The notes: a model not told the origin generated them from the letters alone. DNA of 37,722 nt from Streptomyces sp. AC550_RSS872 (GCF_019049285.1 NZ_JAGMUL010000052.1:1-37722); one strand, 5' to 3'; positions 7,150-16,339 are shown, counted from the first letter of the stretch. Program-made: numbers and translations.

Positions 7150-8571
7150 CTAGGGAGGCCACCGGGAGGCCGGCCCCGTGGCGGCGAGCGCCCGCTGGTC
7201 TCCGGATGCCGCCGGCATGAGGCCCTGAGCACCGATGCCGATCGTCGTCCGGACCGTGACCGACTGGATCCGAACGCCCTCAGGACCACTGCCTTGGACG
7301 GCACCTCCGGCAGCGCCAGGGAGAGCGGCCAGTTCCCCGATCTCACAGGCGGCCTCCTCCGAGCCGTGCCCGGTGGCCGCGGGGCTGTTCGCGGGAGCGG
7401 TGTGACCGTGGTCTGCGGCCACCACTTCCCTGCTGCCGGTCGCTGGCCGGCAGGCATCGCCTGCCTCGTGGAAGCCCCGGCACAGACGACAGCACACTTC
7501 CGGCGGGCCGATGGCTTCGAATACATCCGTATCAAGAGTCCCGAGGTGAACCGGCATGCCGGGGGGCGGCCACGACTGGCCCGGCACCCGGCGCGGCAAC
7601 CGGGGCCGTTCGGACGGCAAGACCGGGAGCTCTCGCGGCTCATGCCCAGACGGAGCAGCAGCTGCGAGGGCCGACGGCGTGCAGTCAGTACAGAGCTCGG
7701 CGCGCCACCCCTGGGAGCCGTCGTAGCCGAAGGAGGGCCTGTGGCATCGAGGGCAGGACAAGTCGCCCTGCCGCTGCGCCTGGTCGACGAGGAGCTCCCG
7801 GGTCATGCGCGAGGCGGGCCCGTAGGTCTGGGAGTACTCCGCCTCCGGGATGACCAGAAGCTTGATACCCGGCGCCCGGCCGGCCAGGGCCTCCAGGTCG
7901 CTCATGAGCAGCTGCAGATCGCGGGGCGTGACACGGTCGTGCTTGGTCAGCCGGTCCTGGACGTCATCTTGAGCCCGGGCCCGCCGACTGCGCGTGCTGC
8001 GCCGGTCCCGGTCCGCGCGGTCCCAGGCCTTGCCCCACTCCGCGATCTCCGATCGCCGGACATTGACAGCCTCGGCAAACGCCAGGACGAATGGGCGGTT
8101 GGGGCGGGACTGGCCTTTGAGGACCCGGCTCACTGTGCTGTGCGGAAGCTGCCCGTGGCCGCCCATCCGGGCGTCCAGGCTGCGCAGCGCCGGGCTGCCA
8201 GCGCTCTGGTATTGCTCGACGATGGCCGAGTGGAGGTCGGCGAAGTCCTTGACCATGCTGATGTGCGGCCCGCTGTGCCGGCCGTTCAGCACCCCCGCGG
8301 CGCGGGCCTCATCGCGGCGGGCGAGCTTCCAGAGCCTCTCCGCCTCGGTCTCCGGCAGCCCGCAGGCGCCCGCGTAGGCCACGACCACCTTGACGTTCCT
8401 TGGCACGCTGCTCCCCGACACGGCACGCGCCAGGGTGTCTGGGCTGAACGGCGTGCGGGCAGCGAGTTGTTCATAGGTGAGTCCTGCTGCCTCGCGGCCG
8501 GACCGAAGCCAGGCTGCCAGGGTCTGCAGGGATCTGCTGCACGGGCTGATCGGCTGCTCGCGGCGTCCCAT
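7150..8571 (-). CDS. Double helix-turn-helix (XRE-type) regulator, 473 aa
   Basis: ATG at 8571, eight bases after the preceding gene. Residues ~16-60 form an XRE helix-turn-helix (LAAWLRSGREAAGLTYEQLA, then SPDTLARAVSG). A second such domain lies at ~110-175 (SLDARMGGHGQLPHSTVSRV, then LKGQSRPNRPFVLAFAEAVN). A zinc-ribbon-like segment follows near 267-290, with CPRCHRPSFGY and later LCTDC, and another Cys cluster (CCRLCRGFHEAGDAC) near 365. The C-terminal ~100 residues are low complexity. Streptomyces carry many HTH proteins of this shape; the tandem HTH plus Cys clusters suggests DNA binding with a structural zinc. No target is visible. Confidence 0.78.
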   Translation of the reverse strand: MGRREQPISPCSRSLQTLAAWLRSGREAAGLTYEQLAARTPFSPDTLARAVSGSSVPRNVKVVVAYAGACGLPETEAERLWKLARRDEARAAGVLNGRHSGPHISMVKDFADLHSAIVEQYQSAGSPALRSLDARMGGHGQLPHSTVSRVLKGQSRPNRPFVLAFAEAVNVRRSEIAEWGKAWDRADRDRRSTRSRRARAQDDVQDRLTKHDRVTPRDLQLLMSDLEALAGRAPGIKLLVIPEAEYSQTYGPASRMTRELLVDQAQRQGDLSCPRCHRPSFGYDGSQGWRAELCTDCTPSALAAAAPSGHEPRELPVLPSERPRLPRRVPGQSWPPPGMPVHLGTLDTDVFEAIGPPEVCCRLCRGFHEAGDACRPATGSREVVAADHGHTAPANSPAATGHGSEEAACEIGELAALPGAAGGAVQGSGPEGVRIQSVTVRTTIGIGAQGLMPAASGDQRALAATGPASRWPP

Positions 8572-8578
8572 GGTGCTC

Positions 8579-8794
8579 TCAGACCTCCGCGGAGTGCGGT
8601 TCATGCCGGCGGCTGCGCAGCCGACCCGGCATCCAGTGCGCGAATGCGAGCGCTCCCACAGCCGCCGGACCCGCCGACAGCCCGCGGTCCGCAGGGGCAG
8701 CCGCGACCTGGGTGGTCAGCACCAGCAGCGGAGCCTCCAGTCTCGTCACCGGGCGCGGCCGGGCGAAAGACGTCACGCGAGGCAAGAGGTTCAT
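8579..8794 (-). CDS. Small membrane-associated protein, 71 aa
   Basis: ATG at 8794 with GGAAGGAAG in front. It ends 7 bases before the start of the double-HTH gene, so the two form an operon. After a basic N-terminus (MNLLPRVTSFARPRPVTR), residues ~25-55 (LLVLTTQVAAAPAD, GPAAVGALAFAHW) are hydrophobic and could form one membrane helix; the C-terminus is basic. It loosely recalls the small spread proteins of Streptomyces plasmids, but the similarity is too weak for a name. Confidence 0.55.
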   Translation of the reverse strand: MNLLPRVTSFARPRPVTRLEAPLLVLTTQVAAAPADRGLSAGPAAVGALAFAHWMPGRLRSRRHEPHSAEV

Positions 8795-10004
8795 TTCTTC
8801 CTTTCCAGGATGGCGAAGCACTGCGGGTCAACAGGGCAGCGGAGTACCGCTGTTATCGCTCGACTGGCTCTGCGTGGTGAGTGATGGTGCAGCATCCACG
8901 CACCGCTGAGCGAACGAGTGAGAGGGCTTTCCCGCAGTACTGTCCTTTTGGCAAACCGTGAGTCGCCCGTGCCTTTGAACCGTCTTTCCGCAGCTCGGGA
9001 ACGTGGCGGTCAGTTTCTTTTCCGCATGTGTGTCCCACCTTGTGCGCTTGCGCAGGTGGGACACACATGCGGATGTGAATGTGCAGTTCAGCGGCTGCAT
9101 CTGCCGGAATCCCGGCGCGGCCGCGTTGCCGGATTCTTCTGCCCCGCTCGCGCACGCCTCGGACCCGAACTGCGGCCCCACGTAGGCCGCGCCTGCGCGA
9201 CCTGGGCACGGACAATGCCAGACACCCCGGCCGGAAGAGTCCCCAACTCCTGGAGCATCGGCGGCCCGTAACGCCACGGTGTGGGTCTCGGACCAGGCGG
9301 CACACCGAGGAGGCACTCTGCGCACGGCTGTGACGGTGGGCACGGAAGCGGTTGCCTCGCAGCGCACGGTGATCGCTTCCCTTCCTGGAGGGCAACACGT
9401 CCACCCATCCCGTATGGCGCACGGTCACCTCGAGCCTCATTGCTCTGGGGAACAGCTAACCCGATCACGTCCCGGGAACGAGCAGCCTTGCTCAAGGGGA
9501 TAGTTCAGCGAATGCCCCTCATCCCCTCGCAGGCATCGCCGCGCGAGATTTGCACTCCTTCATCGCCACCCTTCGCCACCATCTGCCATGAACCGCCACC
9601 CTCAATGAGCTGCACCCTCGCAATGGAGATCGAATTTGCCTCGACTTTGCGCGAAGATGAAATTGCACGCTCAATTACACGACGTGACGGAAGTCACCTT
9701 TGATGCGAAGGCGGCTCTGAGCTCCCAGCACCTCGCCATCTGCACAGAAATCCGTGCGAGCCGCCTTGACTTCCAAGGCGTACGGACATTCCGGCGGGCG
9801 CTCGGAGGCGACATCGGTGCGCATAGATGGCCGGCCCGATTGAGCGACGGCACGTCGCTGCGGTGACCTCTGGATCGGCCGGGAAAGTGGTGGGACCGGC
9901 AGTCAACTGTGACCGACGTTGGGCCGATGGAGATAACCGTGCCCGTGAGCGCGACGGCGAGGCAGGCAGGCAGGCAGGAACCGACTCCCGGCGAGTGGCT
10001 CTGG
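8795..10004. other. Long gene-poor stretch with stem-loops
   Basis: About 1.2 kb in which every long frame has atypical composition (Arg/Pro/Cys-rich, no ribosome binding sites) and looks like a chance frame. It holds the large hairpin at 9022-9072, a smaller CGCCTTG/CAAGGCG stem-loop at 9762-9780, a lower-GC stretch around 9600-9740, and four tandem GGCA units near 9960-9980. It could contain promoters for the divergent genes at 8794 and 10361, or a replication or transfer site; I see no gene. Confidence 0.5.
9022..9072. repeat. Large perfect inverted repeat (19-bp arms)
   Basis: Arms CCGCATGTGTGTCCCACCT and AGGTGGGACACACATGCGG are exact reverse complements around a 13-base loop that itself contains GCGC-TT-GCGC. 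No T-run follows and no gene ends nearby, so it is not an ordinary terminator. It could be a protein-binding cruciform, an RNA hairpin, or a relaxase-type site. Confidence 0.85.
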
Positions 10005-10361
10005 TCAGCCTCCAGCGCTGCCGCCGTCGCCACCCGCGCCGAACCCGCCTGCCCGCGGCTGCTGCGCGGCCTTCACCCAGTCAGTACGCCGTACCCGCCT
10101 GCCGGACAGGATCGACACGACGGCCCCCAGACCTGACAGGACTCCCCAGGCCACGGCCATCCGCAAGTCCCGCCGCTCTCGTCGCGGCTGACGGCGCACC
10201 CCACCGAATCCCTGTCCCTCCCGCCATCCGACGCTTTCTCGCCATGCCGCGGCCGTCTGCTGTCCGGCAGTGGACTGCCGTTGCCGGCATGCGTGAGGTT
10301 TCGCCAGGGACACCCCGGGGTCGTACAGCTCGCCGCACTTACGGCACGTGAACACGTTCAC
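10005..10361 (-). CDS. Small Cys-cluster and membrane-segment protein, 118 aa
   Basis: GTG at 10361, preceded by GGAGGG seven bases away. The N-terminus holds a compact zinc-finger-like cluster (FTCRKCGELYDPG, then KPHAC: C-x2-C, His and Cys). A basic stretch follows, then residues ~76-93 (MAVAWGVLSGLGAVVSILSG) as one hydrophobic segment, and a Gly-rich tail. I do not recognise a family. It is divergent from the toxin-antitoxin pair at 10532, with 170 bp between them. Confidence 0.55.
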   Translation of the reverse strand: MNVFTCRKCGELYDPGVSLAKPHACRQRQSTAGQQTAAAWRESVGWREGQGFGGVRRQPRRERRDLRMAVAWGVLSGLGAVVSILSGRRVRRTDWVKAAQQPRAGGFGAGGDGGSAGG

Positions 10362-10480
10362 CGTGTCGCCCTCCCCGCTCAGGTCCGTAAGGGTAGCGAG
10401 GACCTGCGCGACCTCTGCTGGAGCGGGGCAGAGCACCAGCGAGGGTCTAGACCACTCAGTTCCGGAGCCGACACGCCGGG

Positions 10481-10508
10481 AAGGGTACGGGTACGTACCC
10501 GTACCCTT
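10481..10508. promoter_or_regulatory. 28-bp perfect palindrome upstream of the antitoxin gene
   Basis: Each 14-base half reads AAGGGTACGGGTAC on its own strand, and the two halves are exact reverse complements with no spacer. Within each half GGGTAC occurs twice. It ends 24 bases before the antitoxin ATG at 10532, the usual place of the operator by which ribbon-helix-helix antitoxins repress their own operon. Confidence 0.75.
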
Positions 10509-10531
10509 GAGGGATGGGAAGGAGCACGACA

Positions 10532-10789
10532 ATGTCCGATGCCAATGTCCGCATCCCCGAGGAAGCCAAAGATCGGCTGGCCGCCATAGCTGCCGCTGAG
10601 GGGCTGTCGCTGCGCGCGTATCTCGCCCGTCTCGCTGAGACGTTGCTGACTCCGGCCGAGCGTGCTGAGCGGGCGGAGCAAGCCCGGGCTGCGCTCAAAG
10701 AGTGGAACGGCTACGCGCCGACCGCTGCCGAGGAGCAGGACCTGGACAGCGAGCTGGACCGGCGTCTGGCCCAGGTGACGAGCCGGTGA
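10532..10789 (+). CDS. VapB-like ribbon-helix-helix antitoxin, 85 aa
   Basis: ATG at 10532 with GGAAGGAG in front. The N-terminus (SDANVRIPEEAKDRLAAIA, then GLSLRAYLARLAETLL) is a typical ribbon-helix-helix DNA-binding domain. The C-terminal half is an acidic helix (LKEWNGYAPTAAEEQDLDSEL) of the kind that wraps the toxin. It overlaps the next gene in GTGA, which is common in toxin-antitoxin pairs and keeps their translation coupled. It is expected to neutralise the PIN-type partner and, with it, repress the operon through the palindrome at 10481-10508. Confidence 0.82.
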   Translation: MSDANVRIPEEAKDRLAAIAAAEGLSLRAYLARLAETLLTPAERAERAEQARAALKEWNGYAPTAAEEQDLDSELDRRLAQVTSR

Positions 10790-11166
10790 GCGACGCCGTG
10801 CACATCGTCCTGGACGACACCGCGATGGCCGCAGCCGGCCAGGGCAACGTCCTCGCTTCCCGTCTGATCCACCGCGCCCACGCCGAAGCGGGCTGGTTCC
10901 TGTACGCCCCGGCCTGCGCGTTAGTAGAAGCCGATCGCGCCCGGCCCGGCACAGCCGAGCATCTGGCTTCCCTGCCCGGCATCACTGTCCTCGATCTGGA
11001 CCTGGCTGCCGCCCTCGTGGTCGCGCGGCAAAACACCTGGGCGGCGGCGCACAGTCACTACACGGCGCAGCCCACCCCTGACCGTCCCGACGGCGCGATC
11101 ATCGCCACCACCGCCCCGCACCGGTGGGCAGGAGAACCCGTCCGCGTACTGGACCTCACTCCCTGA
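10786..11166 (+). CDS. VapC-like PIN-domain toxin, 126 aa
   Basis: GTG at 10786 overlaps the antitoxin stop. The length and the acidic residue pattern fit a PIN-domain ribonuclease: Asp10/Asp11 in HIVLDDTAM, Glu48 in CALVEADR, a central strand-helix segment (ITVLDLDLAAALVVARQ) and Asp102 in PDGAIIATTA. VapC toxins cut tRNA or rRNA and stop translation when the antitoxin is lost, so the pair would stabilise the replicon. The match is by motif only; some PIN proteins of this size are not strongly toxic. Confidence 0.8.
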   Translation: MSDAVHIVLDDTAMAAAGQGNVLASRLIHRAHAEAGWFLYAPACALVEADRARPGTAEHLASLPGITVLDLDLAAALVVARQNTWAAAHSHYTAQPTPDRPDGAIIATTAPHRWAGEPVRVLDLTP

Positions 11167-11183
11167 CCACACAGCAGACGCAC

Positions 11184-11211
11184 GCGGCCCCGTCCGATCC
11201 GGCGGGGCCGC
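11184..11211 (+). terminator. Terminator after the toxin gene
   Basis: Nine-base perfect GC-rich arms (GCGGCCCCG / CGGGGCCGC) around a 10-base loop, 17 bases after the toxin stop. Confidence 0.75.
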
Positions 11212-11235
11212 CGTGCTTCACCGGGGCGCGCGCAG

Positions 11236-11817
11236 GTGATCACGCCGGGCGATCACGGCGAGCGCAGCAACGAGCAGGTACTCCGGCCAGCTCACCGGTG
11301 CCCGGAGTCGACGGCCTGGGCGACGAAGCTGCGCCCGGAGCAGGCCCGGGTCATCGAGGCAGCCAACGAGTCGGCCGGGCGCACCGTGGTGCGCGCCCTG
11401 CGGATCCTCGCGCCCGGCTCGATGTCCGTGCCTGACCTGGACGACGGCGCCCCGCAGTCCGCGGCCGCGCCGCTGGGGCCGGCGAAGACCAGGGAGAGTG
11501 CGTGCGAGGGCTACCGTCGCGCGCTCGACGCGCACCAGTCCGCCGCGCACCCGAGCCGCGTCGACCCGTACATCGCGGAAGCGGTGGAGCGGCAGACGCA
11601 GGCGATGCGCGAGCTCAGCGCCCGTGCGTTCCCCGAGCCGGAGTCAGCGCCGGGCGGTGAGCCGGCCTCGATCGCGGCGGCCCGTGTTCAGCGCCGCCGC
11701 GAGTCCGAGGCCACCCGTGCCCTGGCGCTGCGCCGGGCCCGGGCGGAACGTGCCGCCCGGCAGGATGGCACGCCGGCCGCTGCTGCCGAGCCTGCCTCGC
11801 TGCGTACGACGGCGTGA
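11236..11817 (+). pseudogene. 5'-truncated DUF721 (DciA-like) protein
   Basis: The frame opens with STAWATKLRPEQARVIEAA and RTVVRALRILAPGS, the conserved core of DUF721 proteins (typically SPAWATQLR...L...V..IRVLGP). Actinobacterial members have about 100 residues before this core. Here that part is absent: the terminator at 11184-11211 and the toxin gene lie directly upstream, and the GTG at 11236 has no ribosome binding site. The ~115 residues after the core are Ala/Arg/Glu-rich, as in plasmid copies. DciA helps load the replicative helicase; this copy is probably inactive. It ends in a GTGA overlap with the next frame, so the two once formed an operon. Confidence 0.62.
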
Positions 11818-13586
11818 GCACGGTGATGGTCTGTGAGGTCAACGGCGTGGCTGGCACGATGAGTTGGGACGAGAGGTGGGGTTTCGTGCGGGGTGACAGG
11901 CGGCAGATCCAGACGGCGGTCCTGGGAGGCGCGGACTCGGAGGAGCCGCTGATGCTGCCGCTGGAGGCGATCGAGCTGGACGCCTTCCGCCGCCAGCACG
12001 AGCACGACACGTTCTAGTGCGGTCTGCTGCTCGGAGGCTGCGGCCTGCAGCTGACCACCAAGCTGTACACCGACCGGGTCTGTCACTTTGCCCACCACCC
12101 CGGCCCCGACGGGCACCCGCACCTGTGCGGCCGCCGTGCCCGCGGGGTCAACAGCGCCGACCACCTGTATGTGAAGTCGGCGGCCGCCGCCTGGCTCCGT
12201 GACCGGGACCTGTCGGCCGATGTCGCGTTCGTCCAGCCGGACGGGGTTCCGATCGGCTCGGTGGTGGACATCCGGTTCCCCCGCGGCGGGCTGCGCGTGC
12301 ACTTGGACCAGGCGGTGCCGCCCGCGTGGGACCACGAGGGCCGTGAGCCGGTGCTTGGGGTGTCGGTGCCGGTGGACCGGGACACGCTGATCGACCGCTG
12401 GTATGTCCATCGCATCCGGCTGGACAGCGACGGCACCGCCCGCAAGGTCAGTATCGGCACCGAGGCGTTCGCCCGGGAAACCGAGTGGTTCGCGCTGGAC
12501 GACTGCGAGATGACGGAGCGCGGTCTGTCGACGCCGGCAGTGGAGCAGATCGTGCGCTCCCGCAGTACACGCCCCGTCTCCCAGTGGGGTGTGGCCAAGG
12601 CCAGGAAGGCCCCGGACGCCCGCGCGCGGGCGCAGGTGCTGCTGCGCAAGCTGGCCGACGCCATGAGGGTGGAATCCGTCCTCGTGGTCACCCAGGTGCG
12701 CCGCGACATCGCCGATCTGACAGGCGTGGAGGGGGAGCTCCAGGACCAGCTGGCGGCCGCCGTTGCGGACGCGGAACGCTGGCTGGAGGACCAGACCCAG
12801 GTGCGGCGAGAGCTCTTCTCTCGCCTGGAGGACGCCCTCGCCGCGCGCGACACGGTGCAGGTCCGTCAGCGGCTGGCGCGCGTCAACGCGACCGCGAGCC
12901 ACGACCGCACCGCCACCGAGATCACCATTGTCGACGTGGCGGCCGGGTATCTCGCGGAACAACAGCAGGCCTACGCGGAGCAGCTGCAAGCGGAGGCGGC
13001 GGCGAAGCTGGCCGAACAGCAGGACGCCCGGGCGCGGCGGGCAGCCGACCGGGTGCGGACACTGCTGGCAACGCTGCAGCGCCGCGGGGACACCGGGTCC
13101 CCGAAGGTGATGCGCAAGCTGGTGCGAGAGCTCCTGCACGCGGCATCAGATGCCGGCGACCATGTCGAGGCCGACCAGCAGGAGCAGATCTCCGTGTGGA
13201 AGACGCGGGCGGACATCGGCAGGCCGCCGGCGCAGACCGCCCGCCCCGCCCCTGCACTGGGAGCACCGCAGGCGGTGCGGCACCAGCAGGTGGCCCGCCG
13301 GTACTGGATCAAGAGGAATTGCCCGCGCTGCGGAGCCGCGGCGGGCAAGAACTGTGTCACCAACACCCGGACCGGTACTGGTGCCGTGTCGAAGAGCCCC
13401 CACTACGAGCGGATCGAGCCCATCCTGGCGGACCGCCAGGCCAAAGCGGACCGACGCCGTCGGGCACCGGGGGCGTACGACATCGCCTGCCCGGACTGCG
13501 GAAGGCCGCCGGGTGACCGCTGCGCCTCACCAAGCGGCGGCGTGCATCGCGCGCGTGTCGAGCGTGCGCGGGAGACCCGTCGGTAA
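11814..13586 (+). pseudogene. CoiA-like protein interrupted by one in-frame TAG
   Basis: The GTG at 11814 opens a frame that stops at TAG 12015-12017 (67 residues) and continues in the same frame without a break to 13586. Together it would encode about 590 residues. The junction reads HEHDTF-stop-CGLLLGGCG, then DRVCHFAHH and SADHLYVKSAAAAWL, typical of the N-terminal zinc-binding and nuclease-like part of actinobacterial CoiA-family proteins, where a Trp or other aromatic residue is expected at the stop. TGG to TAG is one base. The middle is a coiled coil, and the C-terminus has two Cys clusters (CPRCGAAAGKNC, CPDCGRPPGDRC). A shorter internal start (GTG at 12171) could still make a 471-aa product. 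Function in this family is uncertain. Confidence 0.7.
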
Positions 13587-13639
13587 ATCGCCGCGTCCAG
13601 ACACCCGCTGCCAAGGCCCGGTTGTCGACCTCGGCACTG

Positions 13640-16339
13640 CTACGCGGTGCCGCCCAGGCGGTGTTGGCGGGCGGTGACCAGGGCACGCCAGCGGGCACGG
13701 ACGGCCGATTCACCGTCGAGCCACTGTATGGCGGGCCCGGCGGGCTGGGGCAGGTCGCCCATGGCGGCCGCGAGGTGAACGTAGTAGGCGAAGTCGCCGT
13801 TCGCGGTCGCCGCGCGAAGACGGTCGATGGTGGCCGTCACGTCGTCTTCCGCGCCGCGTACAGCGTGGTGGAAAGCGAGGGCAGTCTCCAGGAGCGGGGT
13901 GAGCCAGGGGAGCCCGGCGACGGTGATCTCGGTGCGCAGCACGGTGGCGCGGTCGGTGACGTCGCGGTCGGTGCCGGCATCGCGTACGAGGGCGACGACC
14001 TGGGCGAGGAGGGTGGTGGCGCGCTGGTCGAGCTGGTCGAGGAGCTGGTGGGCGAGGGCGAGTTCGTCGTCGGCGCGGTCCGGGTCGGCGAAGGCGGTGA
14101 CCAGGGCGATGTGGGTCTGGGCGATGGCCTGCTCGCCCGGGGCGTCGTGCTGTTCGGCCTCGGTCCGCGCGGCTTCGAACGCGGCGACGGCCCGCTCGAT
14201 GTCGCCGTGGGGCCAGTGGATGTGGCCCAGGACGCGGTGATGACGGCCCTCCCATCCCAGGGTGGGGACGGCGGCGAGAGCGGTGGGGAAATCCCCTCGG
14301 ATGCGGGCGAGGTTGGCAAGTCCGCGGCGGGCGCGCGGGGCGAGCCGGCCGTCGGCGTCGGCGACTTGGCGGTAGCCGTCCAGCGCGTCGCCGGTGCGGC
14401 CCAGGTCCTTGTGGGCCTTGGCCCGGTAGTACAGGGCGAGTTCGGCAAGTTCGCCGTGCAGCTGGCCGGTGTCCAGGACGGCGGTGAGGCGGTTGGCGGT
14501 TGCTTCGCGGTGCTCGTGCTGGCGGCGGGTGATGGCGGTGAGGAGTTCGGCCAGGGCCTCGGCGGGCGTGTCCGGGCCCGGGTGCGAGCCGGTCCCGGAC
14601 AGGGGTGAGGCGTGGGTGGGCGGTGAAAGGGGTTCCCAGACGGAGTCGTCGGTGTAGGCGAAGGCAGCGTCCGTGAGCCAGGTGAGGTCTTCGAGGTGGT
14701 GGTCGCGGGCCAGGCGCAGGCCCTGGCGCAGGCACGCGACCAGGAGGGGCCGGCCGGTGACGAGAGCGCGGGCGTCCTGCCACTGCTGCCCGAGGGCAGT
14801 GAGGGCGCGTTCGGCGGCGCGGTGCCAGTCGGTGGGGGTCCAGCGGTCCTCGGTGTGGTCGTCGGCCGTGCGCAGTGCGCTGCGGATGGCGCCGTGGAGG
14901 TGGTACGGCCAGATCGCGTAGGGGTCTTCGGCGACCATGGGCCGCTCGATGAGCCGGCGGGCGGCTGCCTGGTGGGTGAGGCCTGCGGCATGGGTGGCCA
15001 GGTCCAGGTCGAAGGCGTCCAGGAGGCTGGCGCTGCGCAGTACGTGGCGTTCATCGGCGGTGAGGTCGGACAGGGTGCGCGCGATGAGGGCGGGGAAGGT
15101 GTGGTCGAAGTCGGCTGGCGTGGGGGTGCGGCCGGTGCGGCGTATCTCCAGGAAGCGGGCGACGGCCAGGTCGAGGTGGAGCGGCAGGCCGTGCGAGCGC
15201 TGGGTGATGACTGCGCGGATGTCCGCGCTGATCAGGGGCTGGTCGTCCTGGGTGAGGCGGTGGGCGAGGTAGGCGTCGCAGTCCTGCTCGGAGAAGTCGC
15301 CGACCAGGTGCTGGCGGGCGCCGCCCTGTCCTGCGGCCCGGGCCGGCTGACTCGTCTGGGGGGCGAGGCCGGGCCAGGCGGCGGGCCCGGTGTAGTCGAG
15401 CTGGCCCTGCAGGGCGGTGTCGGCCCATGGCAGACGGTTGCGGCCGCTGATGACGAAGAAGCAGTTCGGCATGAGCCACACGAGCCGCTGCAGGAGTCGC
15501 TCGGTGTCGCGGTGGCGGTCACCGGTGTCCTCGAACGTGTCGAACAGGATGACCGGCGTCACCGCCTTCTTCGCGGGCAGGCGGCTGATCTCCCACGCCA
15601 GCAGGTGCGGGTAGAAGGAGAGCGCCTCCAGGTCGGGGTCGGCCTCCAGCAAGGTGGCGGTGCGGGCGCAGCCGGCGAGGGCCCGCGCCCGTTCGCGGCG
15701 CTCGCGCAGGGCCTGCACGAGCGCCGTGGTGACCTGCCCGACTGCTGCGCCCACCAGGCCGGGAAGTTGCAGGGCGCCGATCGTCTCGGTGACCGCGGCC
15801 TGTATCTGCTGCGGCAGCATCTGCCCGAATTTCCCGGCCAGACCGGTGCGGCGGACGTATTCATCCAGCGGCTCGCCGGGGTGCTGGACGTCCCAGTAGC
15901 GGCGCAAGGCCAGGTCGAAGCTGGGCAGGGGGAGGCCGACGGCGGCGGCCAGAGCGAGCCGGATCGTCAGCACGACGCGCTCGAAGTCCCGGCCGGTCGA
16001 TGCCGAACGGGCCAGGTCGATGCGGATCGGCAGGATCTTCTCGCCCGCCCAGGGGGGTGCACCCCACTGGTGGGGGCGTGCTTCCGCTGTGGTGAACGCG
16101 GATTCGAGCTTGCGTAGCAGGGTCGACTTGCCGACGCCGCCCACCCCGTGGAACACGATCACGTTGGTGCGCGGCGCTTCGAGGTCCTCGACATCGAAGC
16201 CGGCATCGGCGATGTGTCGCAGGTGTTCCTCGAGGGCGGTGGCGACGACGTTCCACTGGGCACCCCGGTTGGTGAACGCCTCGTTGCTGCCCACGCCATT
16301 GGGGTCGTTGGAGCTGAACAGCGCACGCAGGTCGGTCAT
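13640..16339 (-). CDS. STAND-type ATPase with TPR-like C-terminus, 899 aa
   Basis: ATG at 16339 with GGGGGGA upstream. The N-terminal ~60 residues contain no recognisable effector domain. A P-loop lies at 65-73 (GVGGVGKST) and Walker B at 263-271 (VILFDTFED), followed by a likely sensor (FFVISGR). A glycine/alanine-rich hydrophobic insertion spans ~180-210. The C-terminal ~400 residues are helical repeats with TPR character (YYRAKAHKDLGRTGDALDGYRQ, HIHWPHGDIERAVAAFEAAR). STAND ATPases of this build switch on when the repeats sense a trigger, often in anti-phage or signalling roles. No downstream effector gene is evident. The coiled-coil gene at 16482 is divergent from it. Confidence 0.85.
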   Translation of the reverse strand: MTDLRALFSSNDPNGVGSNEAFTNRGAQWNVVATALEEHLRHIADAGFDVEDLEAPRTNVIVFHGVGGVGKSTLLRKLESAFTTAEARPHQWGAPPWAGEKILPIRIDLARSASTGRDFERVVLTIRLALAAAVGLPLPSFDLALRRYWDVQHPGEPLDEYVRRTGLAGKFGQMLPQQIQAAVTETIGALQLPGLVGAAVGQVTTALVQALRERRERARALAGCARTATLLEADPDLEALSFYPHLLAWEISRLPAKKAVTPVILFDTFEDTGDRHRDTERLLQRLVWLMPNCFFVISGRNRLPWADTALQGQLDYTGPAAWPGLAPQTSQPARAAGQGGARQHLVGDFSEQDCDAYLAHRLTQDDQPLISADIRAVITQRSHGLPLHLDLAVARFLEIRRTGRTPTPADFDHTFPALIARTLSDLTADERHVLRSASLLDAFDLDLATHAAGLTHQAAARRLIERPMVAEDPYAIWPYHLHGAIRSALRTADDHTEDRWTPTDWHRAAERALTALGQQWQDARALVTGRPLLVACLRQGLRLARDHHLEDLTWLTDAAFAYTDDSVWEPLSPPTHASPLSGTGSHPGPDTPAEALAELLTAITRRQHEHREATANRLTAVLDTGQLHGELAELALYYRAKAHKDLGRTGDALDGYRQVADADGRLAPRARRGLANLARIRGDFPTALAAVPTLGWEGRHHRVLGHIHWPHGDIERAVAAFEAARTEAEQHDAPGEQAIAQTHIALVTAFADPDRADDELALAHQLLDQLDQRATTLLAQVVALVRDAGTDRDVTDRATVLRTEITVAGLPWLTPLLETALAFHHAVRGAEDDVTATIDRLRAATANGDFAYYVHLAAAMGDLPQPAGPAIQWLDGESAVRARWRALVTARQHRLGGTA

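Noticed and set aside
7126..8880. A 584-codon + strand frame opposite the double-HTH gene
   Set aside because: The - strand frame has two clear helix-turn-helix domains; this one is a GC-bias shadow with no motif.
9960..9980. Tandem GGCA units
   Set aside because: A short tetranucleotide run of about four units; no clear function and not rare in GC-rich DNA.
11688..13139. A 483-codon - strand frame opposite the CoiA-like gene
   Set aside because: Lacks motifs and start signals; the + strand reading shows zinc clusters and a conserved N-terminus.
14696..16117. A 473-codon + strand frame, and 13622-14608, opposite the STAND gene
   Set aside because: Composition is Gly/Val-rich shadow; the - strand frame has Walker motifs and TPR-like repeats.
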